From: Bradyrhizobium sp. AUGA SZCCT0176
GTDB lineage: Bacteria > Pseudomonadota > Alphaproteobacteria > Rhizobiales > Xanthobacteraceae
NCBI RefSeq assembly: GCF_018130145.1
Contig: NZ_JAFCMB010000017.1
Location: forward strand, 62,001-126,000
DNA length: 64,000 nt
Direction: 5' to 3'
This document shows positions 18,290 to 26,204 of the stretch, piece after piece; within the stretch, counting starts at the first letter, position 1, and each line of letters begins with the position of its first letter. The position numbers and the translations under genes are program-made. The notes under the pieces are model-generated. The model had not been told where the DNA came from. It worked only from the letters and a program-made list of their open reading frames with translations, and did not search any database.

Positions 18290-18379
18290 GCGTTTTCGAG
18301 CGAAGTGGGTACCGGTTCGCATAGCAATCAAGTTTACGCAGATTGCGTAGACTTATCTGCGGTAGAAAACGCGTCAAAA
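18290..18379. repeat. GCGTTTTC dispersed repeat, family B, copy 1 (expanded)
   Basis: Outer arms GCGTTTTC and GAAAACGC with the family core GAGCGAAGTGGGTACCGGTT. Compared with the copies at 31591, 51200 and 51908, this one carries an insertion of about 40 bases between core and right arm. It sits between the tautomerase and lipB ends. Confidence 0.85.
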
Positions 18380-18390
18380 ATAAAACCGTC

Positions 18391-19119
18391 TTAGACAGTC
18401 GTTTCCGGCAGGCGGGCCTTGGTCGCGCCGAACACGTCCTCAAAGGCCTGCCGGAGCGCGACATCGACGTCTTCCATGGTCACGGGCAGTCCGAGATCGA
18501 CCAGCGAGGTGACGCCGTATCTGGCATCGGCGACGCCGCAGGGGATGATCGCGGAAAAATGCGACAGCTCCGGCTCGACATTGATGGCGATGCCATGGAA
18601 CGAGACCCAGCGCCGCAGCCGCACGCCGATCGCCGCGATCTTGTCCTCATGGCCGGGTCCCTTGTCCGGCCTGTTGACCCAGACCCCGACGCGGTCCTCT
18701 CGGCGTTCGCCGCGCACGTTGAAGGCGGCCAGCGTGCGGATGATCCATTCCTCCAGGCCGGCGACATAGGCCCGCACGTCCGGCCGCCGCCGCTTCAAAT
18801 CGAGCATCACATAGGCCACCCGCTGGCCGGGGCCGTGATAGGTGAGCTGGCCGCCGCGCCCGGTCTCATACATTGGAAAGCGCGGGTCCAGGAGATCGCC
18901 GGCCTTGCCGCTGGTTCCGGACGTGTAGAGCGGCGGATGTTCCAACAGCCACACCAGCTCGGGCGCTTGCCCGGCCGCGATCGCGGCCGCCCGGGCTTCC
19001 ATCTCGGCCACGGCGTCGGGGTAGGGCACCGCTTTGGCCGCAATCCGCCATTCGACATCGCTGCCATCAGGGGCTTGCGCGAAGGTCGTCAAATCAAGGC
19101 TTTGGCGGTCATTAACCAT
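18391..19119 (-). CDS. lipB: Octanoyltransferase (lipoate biosynthesis)
   Basis: 242 residues, normal for alphaproteobacteria. LipB hallmarks are intact: [25 protein letters not shown], the lysine in [10 protein letters not shown] (K160) and the catalytic cysteine in IIPCGV (C194). It moves the octanoyl chain from acyl carrier protein to the apo-E2/GcvH lysine, the first step of protein lipoylation. LipA is not in the window. It is divergent from the FliN-like gene, separated by 74 bp. Confidence 0.95.
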   Translation of the reverse strand: MVNDRQSLDLTTFAQAPDGSDVEWRIAAKAVPYPDAVAEMEARAAAIAAGQAPELVWLLEHPPLYTSGTSGKAGDLLDPRFPMYETGRGGQLTYHGPGQRVAYVMLDLKRRRPDVRAYVAGLEEWIIRTLAAFNVRGERREDRVGVWVNRPDKGPGHEDKIAAIGVRLRRWVSFHGIAINVEPELSHFSAIIPCGVADARYGVTSLVDLGLPVTMEDVDVALRQAFEDVFGATKARLPETTV

Positions 19120-19193
19120 TGGCTAACCATAACGTGGTCAGGTGAAACCACCCAATTTAGTCCAAGATCTAGTCCAAGTTTGGCGGTTTCGTA

Positions 19194-19436
19194 GTGGCCA
19201 CCCTCGATAAAGTCAGCGTCGATCTCATGGTGGTGCTCGGCACCACCACGATGCCCATCCACCAGGTGATGCGGCTTTCCCGCGGCGCCATCATCGAACT
19301 GGACGCCACCGAGGCGGACGAGGTCAAGATCCTCGCCAACAACCTTCCGGTGGCTTCCGGCGTGGTCCTGGTCGATCGCAACCGGATCGCGGTCGAAGTC
19401 AAGCAAATGCTGCCGAAATTACCGGGTGTTAGGTAG
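19194..19436 (+). CDS. Single-domain FliN/SpoA-type protein
   Basis: 80 residues with a GTG start. The whole protein is one SpoA (surface presentation of antigens/FliN) domain: VDLMVVLGTTTMPIHQVMRLSRGAIIELDATEADEVKILANNLPVASGVVLVDRNRIAVEV. FliN forms the C-ring of the flagellar switch. This copy stands alone beside lipB, without other flagellar genes, and lacks the N-terminal extension that many FliN proteins have. It could be a true FliN at a detached locus or a paralogue; the sequence cannot tell. Confidence 0.85.
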   Translation: MATLDKVSVDLMVVLGTTTMPIHQVMRLSRGAIIELDATEADEVKILANNLPVASGVVLVDRNRIAVEVKQMLPKLPGVR

Positions 19437-19534
19437 TTAATCGGTCGCAAAACCGCCTTGTCCCTCCATCTCTGATTTGTTACATCGGCGCCGTTGATCC
19501 GGCAGGCCTTAAATCCTTCCAGCCGGTATCCCAA

Positions 19535-19619
19535 GCGCTCGTGGCGGAATTGGTAGACGCGCTGCCTTGAGGTGGCAGTGAGTAAAATCGTGGGGGTTCG
19601 AGTCCCTCCGAGCGCACCA
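19535..19619 (+). tRNA. tRNA-Leu(GAG)
   Basis: 85 bases including the encoded CCA. The acceptor stem GCGCTCG pairs with CGAGCGC; the anticodon arm CTGCC-TTGAGGT-GGCAG gives anticodon GAG (reads CUC/CUU); a variable arm typical of class II tRNA lies at about 19577-19592; the T arm is GGGGGTTCGAGTCCCTC. The D arm carries GGTAGACGC. Its 3' end is duplicated at 29771-29787, marking an integration site. Confidence 0.95.
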
Positions 19620-19620
19620 C
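19604..19620. other. Left attachment site candidate (tRNA 3' end)
   Basis: CCCTCCGAGCGCACCAC covers the T-arm end, acceptor strand and CCA of tRNA-Leu(GAG). The same 17 bases, with one mismatch (T for the second C of CCA), recur at 29771-29787 in the same orientation. tRNA 3' ends are the usual targets of tyrosine integrases, which rebuild the tRNA on one side. Confidence 0.6.
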
Positions 19621-19626
19621 GCCCAT

Positions 19627-19656
19627 GCCTAACTGATTAAAGTCAGGGCTTTTTTT
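19627..19656 (+). terminator. Weak terminator candidate after tRNA-Leu
   Basis: A short hairpin (CTGA-TTAAAG-TCAG, with GCC/GGC extending it imperfectly) is followed by a run of seven T. The stem is weak, but the T-tract and its place just after the tRNA fit intrinsic termination. Confidence 0.45.
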
Positions 19657-19819
19657 CAAGATCCGAGTTCCCACCCGATACCTGACTCCTACATGCTCGC
19701 GGTAGTAAAGCGCCAACGTGGAATGGTGGTCCCGGCAGGAGAGGAGTGATTCGACCCAGTTCCTTGGTGCGCACCGGCGCCGCGCCGCATGGCGAAACGA
19801 TTGGCGACAGCGCCCCCTG

Positions 19820-21955
19820 CTAGGGAAGGACGATCTGGTCGAAGTTTTCGATCGCGCCGCCGCCAGCGGATTCGAAGGCTTCATCGGTGCGCGTGGGCCG
19901 CCGTCTTGGCCTTCGCCCGGCGGGGCCAGCCAGCGGATCCGCGTTCGAAAGCGGACGTTCTTTGGCGCCGTTCGCGTCGGCAAAGAAGAACCGAAGGCCG
20001 GTCGCATCCTCGATTTCTGTAACGCGGCGCTGATAGGTCATGTAGGCGCCGAGCGGCAATTCCCGCACCGCCTCATCGAGGTCGGTGACGTCGATCAGAT
20101 TTTCCTGCGACAGCAGATAAGCGGTGGCGAAAAGCTGGCCATCGGGAGCGATGCCTGCGGCAATTTTCCAGAATTCGAGCGGGATTCTGTGGCCGCGATA
20201 TTTCGGATCGGAGTCCGAAAAGATCGGGCCGGTGAATACCTTAAGCGACAGATCATCGTCCGGATTCACATGTTCCAGAATGTAGTCTTCGAGGCCTGCC
20301 CACAGCCTTGAATCTTCTCCGATGTTCGTTGCCTTACCTTGGTTGAAGATGTCGCGCTGCGGCACGCAATTGGTGAACACGCAGGTGCCGTTGGCGGAGC
20401 GTACCGCTTCTTTCACCTTGTCGCCGTATTCCAAATCCTCGCGGCGGGTGAGGTGACCGCGATCCAGCTTGTTGCGGCGATAGTAGGTGTTGTCGATCTG
20501 GTGCTCGCGGTCGATCCTTGGATCGACCAGCCAATCGTCGGTACGTCCCGTGAGTTTGAAGCGGCCGGCTGCGGACAAGGTGGCCGCGGAGAAAAACGCA
20601 AGCCGGCGCTTCATGTTCATGACAACGCTAAAGTGCTCGTATTTGAGTTCGATCTGGGACTTGTTCTCCAGGAGCGGGGCGGCATTTCCAGCAATAGAAC
20701 CGTCGAGCCTTGGCAGGAAAACCTTGAAGTTGCCCAGCTTGGGGTCGTAGCCCTTGAGGTGCTTTCCCGTGAATGTCCGGTCAGCCGGCGCGTCGATCAC
20801 GTTGCCACGCTCGTCGCGCGTACCCTTTGGCTTGCTTGCTTCCGCGCCGAACGCTTCCACGCCGCTGCCGCCAAGCCGTACCTCGCCTGCATCGTTGATC
20901 TCAAGATGCACCGTAACGCTACGGCTCATGGCCGCCTCCTGTGGCTTGAGGTTGACGCCGCCGGCTGAGGGGGCTGGCCGAGGCGCGATGATGGGCTTGA
21001 TGAGTTCGTGATGGGGCAGCGCATCGCGCAGGGTCTGCACAATACGGGAGACGCGGACACCTTCATTGGCGACCCATTTGATGTCATCTTCCTTGTCGGT
21101 ATTTGGGTTGAAATCGCGACCGAGCACGGTCTGGATCTCGCCGTTTCGGCGCACGGGTACTCCGCTGTGGTGCAGGGCGACAACAAGCCAGTCATTGCTG
21201 AATACCGGAGAACCCGAAGAGCCCGACAAAGTGTCTGTGGAATACCAGATGAAGTCGTCGGTACGGCGCAGCAGCTGGTTTTCGCGCACGCAGACCTGCT
21301 TCAGCTGGCCTGCGGGGTGTTGCACGATGGTAAGCCATTCCCCTTCTGCGACTTTGCCTGTCACATCGATCAGCGCCAGGCTGCCGAATGTGTCGAGCGC
21401 CGTTGCGTGCGTAACATCGCGCGCCTCCACTGCCACGACGCTGAAGTCTAGCTTCTTGGATGTGAAGAACAGGTCATCCGGCTTGAGCCTGAATCGAACA
21501 GGCGTCAATTCACGTCCGTCGAGGCCGCGCTCATAGCGAAACTGTGCTTCAGCGGTACGCGCGGTCTGCGCATCTGGAAAGACGTGATTGTTGGTGATGA
21601 GTACGCGCGGGGCAATCAGGAAGCCGGTCGCGTAGCCTCCGCCCAAGGTTTCGAGACGAATGCGGCAGACCGAGCGGGCCGCGCTCACGCCCTTTTCGAG
21701 GTAGTTGATGTCCTGCAGCTCGTTGCCATTGATGATGCGCTCAAACGTTTCTTCGAGTTCGCGGTCGCTCAACTCGCCGGCCTGCTGGGTGTCCAGGAAA
21801 TTGCGGCGCTCACGCAGCACATTGTCAGGAGCGACATCCCGCGGCTTGGCGTCGCGGGACGCCACTATGGCGCCCATGTCGAGTCCTTGCGCACGAGCGC
21901 GAGTGGATTCGATTACCTGCAGCAATAGCGGAGGGATCGATCCCATGGCCCGCAT
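19820..21955 (-). CDS. V8/trypsin-like protease fused to a NucA-type DNA/RNA endonuclease
   Basis: 711 residues, no signal peptide, so probably cytoplasmic. Residues ~90-310 form a chymotrypsin-fold protease: His124 in LITNNHVF, Asp170 in KKLDFSVV, Ser247 in SGSSGSPVFS, closest in style to V8/glutamyl endopeptidases. Residues ~390-680 form a DNA/RNA non-specific endonuclease: the DRGH motif (catalytic His501), FTNCVPQRDIFNQG (metal-ligand Asn538) and a helix with Glu556. The tail (~680-711) is low-complexity. NucA-family enzymes are usually secreted; an internal one tied to a protease suggests a controlled toxic effector, for example a nuclease freed or activated by cleavage. That is inference. 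It is the island gene nearest tRNA-Leu, and a 408-bp gap separates it from the retron RT. Confidence 0.85.
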   Translation of the reverse strand: MRAMGSIPPLLLQVIESTRARAQGLDMGAIVASRDAKPRDVAPDNVLRERRNFLDTQQAGELSDRELEETFERIINGNELQDINYLEKGVSAARSVCRIRLETLGGGYATGFLIAPRVLITNNHVFPDAQTARTAEAQFRYERGLDGRELTPVRFRLKPDDLFFTSKKLDFSVVAVEARDVTHATALDTFGSLALIDVTGKVAEGEWLTIVQHPAGQLKQVCVRENQLLRRTDDFIWYSTDTLSGSSGSPVFSNDWLVVALHHSGVPVRRNGEIQTVLGRDFNPNTDKEDDIKWVANEGVRVSRIVQTLRDALPHHELIKPIIAPRPAPSAGGVNLKPQEAAMSRSVTVHLEINDAGEVRLGGSGVEAFGAEASKPKGTRDERGNVIDAPADRTFTGKHLKGYDPKLGNFKVFLPRLDGSIAGNAAPLLENKSQIELKYEHFSVVMNMKRRLAFFSAATLSAAGRFKLTGRTDDWLVDPRIDREHQIDNTYYRRNKLDRGHLTRREDLEYGDKVKEAVRSANGTCVFTNCVPQRDIFNQGKATNIGEDSRLWAGLEDYILEHVNPDDDLSLKVFTGPIFSDSDPKYRGHRIPLEFWKIAAGIAPDGQLFATAYLLSQENLIDVTDLDEAVRELPLGAYMTYQRRVTEIEDATGLRFFFADANGAKERPLSNADPLAGPAGRRPRRRPTRTDEAFESAGGGAIENFDQIVLP

Positions 21956-22363
21956 GTCCCCTTACGCAGCAGCCCGCGCTCTGGGCGGGCCTTCCAATTC
22001 TGCGTAACCTGACCCAATATAGCAATCTTAGATCGAATTCTCCAGAAGATTCTCTCATGGAGCGAGGGACAGGATGCCGCGGTGCTTCCGCTGAAATGGA
22101 TTGATTCTATCGTGTCTCCTGGCGCGAAGAGGAAATGCACTCCGCGTTGCCAGTCTATGCAGTTGTAGCGATGCCGAAGCCGATGCTGCTGAACGATAGC
22201 TGAAGTAGCCGCGGATCGAAAACGAACGGTTCGACCGCAGCCTAGGCTCCTGCATTTTTGACGGTCGGTCCGAAGGTGTCCCTAATGTGAAGAGCAGCCC
22301 TTTTGAGCGTTCCGGGTTCGTTGATCTTTCTCTAATTGGGATCGGCCCGGACCGGGCGGTGGT
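21956..22363. other. Non-coding gap inside the island
   Basis: No convincing gene on either strand. The only structured part is a GC hairpin next to the reverse transcriptase stop (22345-22357). The promoter of the protease-nuclease gene must lie here, reading leftward, but I see no clear -35/-10 pair. Confidence 0.5.
22345..22357 (-). terminator. GC hairpin after the reverse transcriptase gene
   Basis: GCCCGG-A-CCGGGC, 6 bases from the stop codon of the retron RT. No T-tract follows on the minus strand, so it may only stabilise the mRNA end. Confidence 0.3.
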
Positions 22364-24187
22364 TCAACGCTTCCACCATCGCCAGAAGTAGAGAAACAGC
22401 ATCGCGCCGGCGACCACGGCGCCGCCAGGCCTGATTGCGAGCGCGACGATCACTGCCAGCAGGATCACCAGCGCCGTGACGTACCACGGCTGTCTCTTTT
22501 TGGGCGTCGCCGGCCCCGCCGTGGGAGCCGCTGGCGGGCCGGCCGCGCGCGGCGCGCCCCACGGCGATGGGGTGACGTTGGGCGGGCGTGACAGGCCGGG
22601 CGTTGCGGTGCGCGCTTGTGCGGCCCGCTTCTTTTCTTCCTGTCGCGCCAGCGCAACCAACACCGGGTCCGGCGCTGGCGGCAGCTGCTCTGCGGGATTC
22701 CATTGCCGGCCGGGCGGTGTCTGGCCGGCGCTCGCGGCCTTGCGGAATGCGGCGCGGGTCGGGCGCCGTTCGGAGCGGGTGGGCGCGTACTGCGCGGCGA
22801 GGCGCTGCGCTCGCTGCAGCAAGGGCGTGCCACTCCCTGGATCGACCATCATGGCGAAATGGCCGAAGCCGAGCAGCGACCGGATCACGTCCTTGCCGGG
22901 GCCGAAGTGCTTGCCCGCGGGCCCGTGGCACTCGACCTGCTGCAGCACGGCGCGGTAACGGCGCAGCAGGTCGCGCGGCACGGTCACGGCCTCATTGACG
23001 GTGAGGCCGGTGACCTCCTGGCGCGTCGAGCGCCGCATCACGCGCGTCTTGTCCGGATGGACCTTGAACCCTTCGGTCTCGACAATGCCGTGCACCGCCT
23101 TGAGCAAGGTCCCGATCTTCTTCACCGCTTCGCCCGAGCCGGAGAAGGTCAGATCGTCGGCGTAGCGGCTGTAGACAAAATTGAGTGTGCGCGCGAGCCC
23201 CATGAGGCGCCGGTCGAGCTTGCGGCAGATCAGGTTGGTGATCGCCGGGCTCGTCGGCGCGCCCTGCGGCAGCAGCCGCGGGCCGTCGGCGATGAAGTGG
23301 CGCTCGCCGTCGAGCGTCACTTCATCGACAACAGGCTCGGTGCACAACAGCGCGAGCGGGATCGCGACCGCTTCAGCATAGCCCAGCGCCTCGAACAGAC
23401 CCTTGACGCGGGGGTAGGTCAGGGTCGGGAAGAAATCCTTGAGGTCGAGATTGATCACCACGTCGCGGCCGACATGGTTGCGCGCATTGGTCAGGATCGA
23501 GCGCTGTGGCGCAAAGCCGTGCGCGGCATCATGTAATGGCACTCGCGCGAGGATGTTGTCGAGCACCCAATACTGCGCGCGCTTGAGGCGCGGCATCGGC
23601 GCCGAGATCAACCGCTCGCCACCGCTCTTCTTGGGGATCGTGAAGCGCTGATAGTGATTGACCGACGCCACCTTTCTGTTGAATGCGAGGAAGCGCAGCT
23701 CGCCCAGCGGTACGCCCATCGCGTCAGCCAGCGCCTTGGCATCGGCGAGCAGCGGCAAGCCGTCGTGCAACGGCATGGTGGTCGTGCGGCTGTGAAGGCC
23801 GCGCGAGACGTCCTCGCCGAGGTAGAGCACATCGCGCTTGCGGCGTTCGTACCAGGCAAACGCCCGCGCTTGTCGCGCCTCGGCGTTGCAACGCTTCGTC
23901 TCCTGACGCCGCGCCATCGCCTCGGCCTTGCGGCGCTTATGCATTTCCTTCAGCGCCCGCTCGGGATCGCCGAGCGTGGCGTTCTGGCGCTGCAGTTCGG
24001 TGAGTTCGCGCATCGCTTCTGCACGGGCGCGGATCACGTCCGCGGCCGGCGCAGGCGCGTCTTCGCCGTCGGGCCAGAAACCGAGGCGGATCATCTCCTC
24101 GAGGATGACCTCGTCCTTTGATGACTGGCGGATGCGGTCGTAGAGTTCCTGGCGCGTCAGCGTGCCGGGAGCAACGGTCTCGTTCAC
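22364..24187 (-). CDS. Retron reverse transcriptase with N-terminal extension and two C-terminal membrane helices
   Basis: 607 residues. Retron hallmarks: NARNH at 234-238 (the NAxxH motif), LDLKDFF at 247-253 (catalytic D248), LLPQGAPTSPAITN at 305-318, YADD at 342-345, GFKVHPDKTRV at 373-383 and VTG at 392-394. It primes from and copies its own RNA to make msDNA; the structured RNA immediately upstream fits as template. About 150 residues before the RT domain are unusual, with a charged coiled-coil-like stretch (ELTELQRQNATLGDPERALK and on to ~105). After ~470 comes a Pro/Ala-rich linker, then two hydrophobic helices (568-586, 588-603), suggesting membrane attachment. The GTG/ATG choice is settled by ATG at 24187. 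Upstream on the same strand are the SWIM and WGR/HEAT genes. Confidence 0.92.
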   Translation of the reverse strand: MNETVAPGTLTRQELYDRIRQSSKDEVILEEMIRLGFWPDGEDAPAPAADVIRARAEAMRELTELQRQNATLGDPERALKEMHKRRKAEAMARRQETKRCNAEARQARAFAWYERRKRDVLYLGEDVSRGLHSRTTTMPLHDGLPLLADAKALADAMGVPLGELRFLAFNRKVASVNHYQRFTIPKKSGGERLISAPMPRLKRAQYWVLDNILARVPLHDAAHGFAPQRSILTNARNHVGRDVVINLDLKDFFPTLTYPRVKGLFEALGYAEAVAIPLALLCTEPVVDEVTLDGERHFIADGPRLLPQGAPTSPAITNLICRKLDRRLMGLARTLNFVYSRYADDLTFSGSGEAVKKIGTLLKAVHGIVETEGFKVHPDKTRVMRRSTRQEVTGLTVNEAVTVPRDLLRRYRAVLQQVECHGPAGKHFGPGKDVIRSLLGFGHFAMMVDPGSGTPLLQRAQRLAAQYAPTRSERRPTRAAFRKAASAGQTPPGRQWNPAEQLPPAPDPVLVALARQEEKKRAAQARTATPGLSRPPNVTPSPWGAPRAAGPPAAPTAGPATPKKRQPWYVTALVILLAVIVALAIRPGGAVVAGAMLFLYFWRWWKR

Positions 24188-24235
24188 GCGGCCGGCCCTC
24201 CGGTCAGGAGGACGGCGGCAGCCTTGCTGAGGGAG

Positions 24236-24473
24236 ATCGGAAAGGGCGCAGGCCGGGTTGCCTTCGTCTCATCTAAGAACTGGATCGATCCACTCGACGC
24301 CGGGGCGTCCACCCATACGCAATTGGGTTCAAAGAACCCAATCTGCGATTGCGTATGGGTGGACTGCCCCGGCCCAGTGAAGATCGGGCCAGTGACGCGT
24401 GCATAGTCATGGTGCAAGGACGGCGATACGCCGCCCGGGTTGCAAGGTCCTGACCAGCCTGCGCCCTTCCGAT
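24236..24473 (-). ncRNA. Retron ncRNA (msr-msd) candidate
   Basis: Lies between the SWIM and RT genes, in the place expected for a retron template RNA. The ends form the a1/a2 inverted repeat: GCCTGCGCCCTTCCGAT at 24457-24473 pairs with ATCGGAAAGGGCGCAGGC at 24236-24253 apart from one bulged base. After a1 (minus strand) come small hairpins GGTC-AG-GACC and GGCG-TAT-CGCC, fitting msr. Then a long hairpin occupies 24301-24371: about 30 paired bases (6 + 17 + 7) interrupted by a 1-base and a 7-base bulge, with a TTT loop, fitting msd. Exact RNA ends, the branching G and the reverse transcription stop cannot be set by eye. Confidence 0.8.
24301..24371 (-). repeat. Long msd-like hairpin
   Basis: On the minus strand the arms are CGGGGC, GTCCACCCATACGCAAT and TGGGTTC, paired with GAACCCA, ATTGCGTATGGGTGGAC and GCCCCG around a TTT loop. 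A single A and the 7 bases CGCAGAT are unpaired on the 5' side. Nothing else in the window forms so long a stem outside the dispersed repeat families. Confidence 0.9.
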
Positions 24474-24536
24474 TACAGTGATACGCGCATTGCCGTCTCC
24501 GGTTCAAGCCGGGTCTGATGGCAGCCTTCATGTCAC

Positions 24537-26204
24537 TCATGTGGCGTGTCCATCCTGGGCAACGCCCTCGACTTGCGCATGGAAGATCCGGCGCAACGCC
24601 AGCATGTGCTCGCAGGGGCCGCGCGCCATCTTGTTGTGGCCGTAGAAATGACAGCTGCATCGCGCCTCAACGAGACGGTCGTCGTCGTCGATGACGAGGC
24701 TCACCTGATCGGTACGGGCATTGTCGAGCACCGTGCCGTCGATGGCGCGAACGCCCTGGTTGCGATCAATGCTGCCGATCGTCACGAGGTTGGCGTTGAT
24801 CAGGCGGTCGGCCTTCTCCTCCTGCGGGCTCGCGAAGCGCAACTGGGCTGATGACAACGGCTCGCGCGTCAGTTCGCGCAGTCGGTAGAGCGACTTGTCG
24901 AGGTCGAACATGACGCGTCCGGCCTGGGTGTAGGCCGTCAGCGCGGCATGCACGAGCGTCTGGTCGACGCCGGTCTGCTGCGCCAGTTGAGCGGCGGTCG
25001 CCGCATGGGATTTGCCGAGCGCCGCGAAAATGCGTTGGGCGGTGTCGTTGTCGACCCTGTGGCGCGGCGCGAGCAGATCGAATTGCCCGGCGGACGACCA
25101 GTCGTTCGCTGTCCAGCCGGACAAGCCGAGCGTGAAGCGCAGACCGCCGAAATCGACCACGAAGAACGATGGCAGGCCGCTCTGAGTCAGATGGACCCGC
25201 ACCGACCGCGCCAGCGGCAGCGCCCGCCCGAGGATAGCAAGCCGCCGCCGGCCCCAGATGCGGATCTCGGCGGGGGACTTGCCGCGATAGATCGAGCGGC
25301 GGAAGGTGAGCCTGTCGTTCCACGGCTCGATGACCACCTCCACGGGCGCGTCCGGCCTCAGCACAAAGCGCAGCGAGCGCGGACCGGCCTTTTCCTTTTT
25401 CTGCGCGAGGCGGGTGAGAATATTGGCCATGTCTACCGGATGCAGGTCGAACACATGCGCCGGCAGGGTCATGGCGCTCGACACCTGCAGGAAGCCGCGC
25501 AGCCAACTGTCCGGCAGGTCGATCTTCTCCTCGCGGAAGTCGAGGTCGTCGCCGGTCTGCACCTCGAACCCGGAGGGATCGATGGTGAGCGTGGTGTCGC
25601 GATAGGAACGGATCTTCTGGAATTCGTCGTAGAGAGCGTGGCTGTAGTCGATGTTGGTGGTGCCGAACGCCATCTCGCCGAGGCTCTCGAACACGTCGTG
25701 GTCGCACGACAGCCGCCCGTAGCTCGATTCGTCGAGGCTGAAGCACTCGAAGAAGATCTCGTCCGGATGCACGGTGATAACCGGATCGAGCACGATCCAG
25801 GCGTCGCGGTTCTGCTTGTAGAGGTAGTTGAAATAGGCCTGCCGCGCCGCCCAGAACGGCTTCATGAGCCGATCGCGCTCGCGGTCGAGGCCACGGATGC
25901 GGTCCTGCAATTCCGCGATGCGCGGCTTGAGCGCGGCAGACTGCGCCGTAGCCTCGGCGAGGAAGTTGGCCTCGTTCTGCTTCAGCCACTCGAAGTAGGC
26001 GGTACGGTCGCGCGGCTTGAAGCGCAGGTCCGACACGACGACATGATGCAGTGCCGAGATCGCCTCGCGGAACGCGAGATGGCGCGCGACCTTGCCGGTG
26101 AAGAAGGTCGGCTGGCGCAGCGTATCGGGCGCGAAGGCGAACGACGACGAGGCGGCGTCGGACGAGGCACTGGTGCTGCCGAGAAATCGATATGCGAAAT
26201 TCAT
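24537..26204 (-). CDS. Winged-helix SWIM zinc-finger protein (retron-associated)
   Basis: 555 residues. Near the C-terminus is a SWIM finger, CxCx12CxH: C516, C518, C531, H533 (within CSCHFYGHNKMARGPCEH). Before it (~395-445) is a winged-helix-like segment (TAAQLAQQTGVDQTLVHAALTAYTQAGRVMFD). The first ~380 residues are unrecognised, with a charged coiled coil at ~95-130. This layout fits the WHSWIM accessory protein described for type XIII retrons; SWIM fingers bind nucleic acid or protein. Its ATG overlaps the stop of the WGR/HEAT gene by four bases (ATGA), so the two are made together. The retron RNA starts about 60 bp after its stop. Confidence 0.85.
   Translation of the reverse strand: MNFAYRFLGSTSASSDAASSSFAFAPDTLRQPTFFTGKVARHLAFREAISALHHVVVSDLRFKPRDRTAYFEWLKQNEANFLAEATAQSAALKPRIAELQDRIRGLDRERDRLMKPFWAARQAYFNYLYKQNRDAWIVLDPVITVHPDEIFFECFSLDESSYGRLSCDHDVFESLGEMAFGTTNIDYSHALYDEFQKIRSYRDTTLTIDPSGFEVQTGDDLDFREEKIDLPDSWLRGFLQVSSAMTLPAHVFDLHPVDMANILTRLAQKKEKAGPRSLRFVLRPDAPVEVVIEPWNDRLTFRRSIYRGKSPAEIRIWGRRRLAILGRALPLARSVRVHLTQSGLPSFFVVDFGGLRFTLGLSGWTANDWSSAGQFDLLAPRHRVDNDTAQRIFAALGKSHAATAAQLAQQTGVDQTLVHAALTAYTQAGRVMFDLDKSLYRLRELTREPLSSAQLRFASPQEEKADRLINANLVTIGSIDRNQGVRAIDGTVLDNARTDQVSLVIDDDDRLVEARCSCHFYGHNKMARGPCEHMLALRRIFHAQVEGVAQDGHAT

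Noticed and set aside
24184-24660. 158-residue frame on the minus strand across the SWIM/RT gap
   Set aside because: It runs straight through the long hairpin and both a1/a2 repeats; the peptide is unlike any protein and overlaps the end of the SWIM gene. The interval is explained better as RNA.
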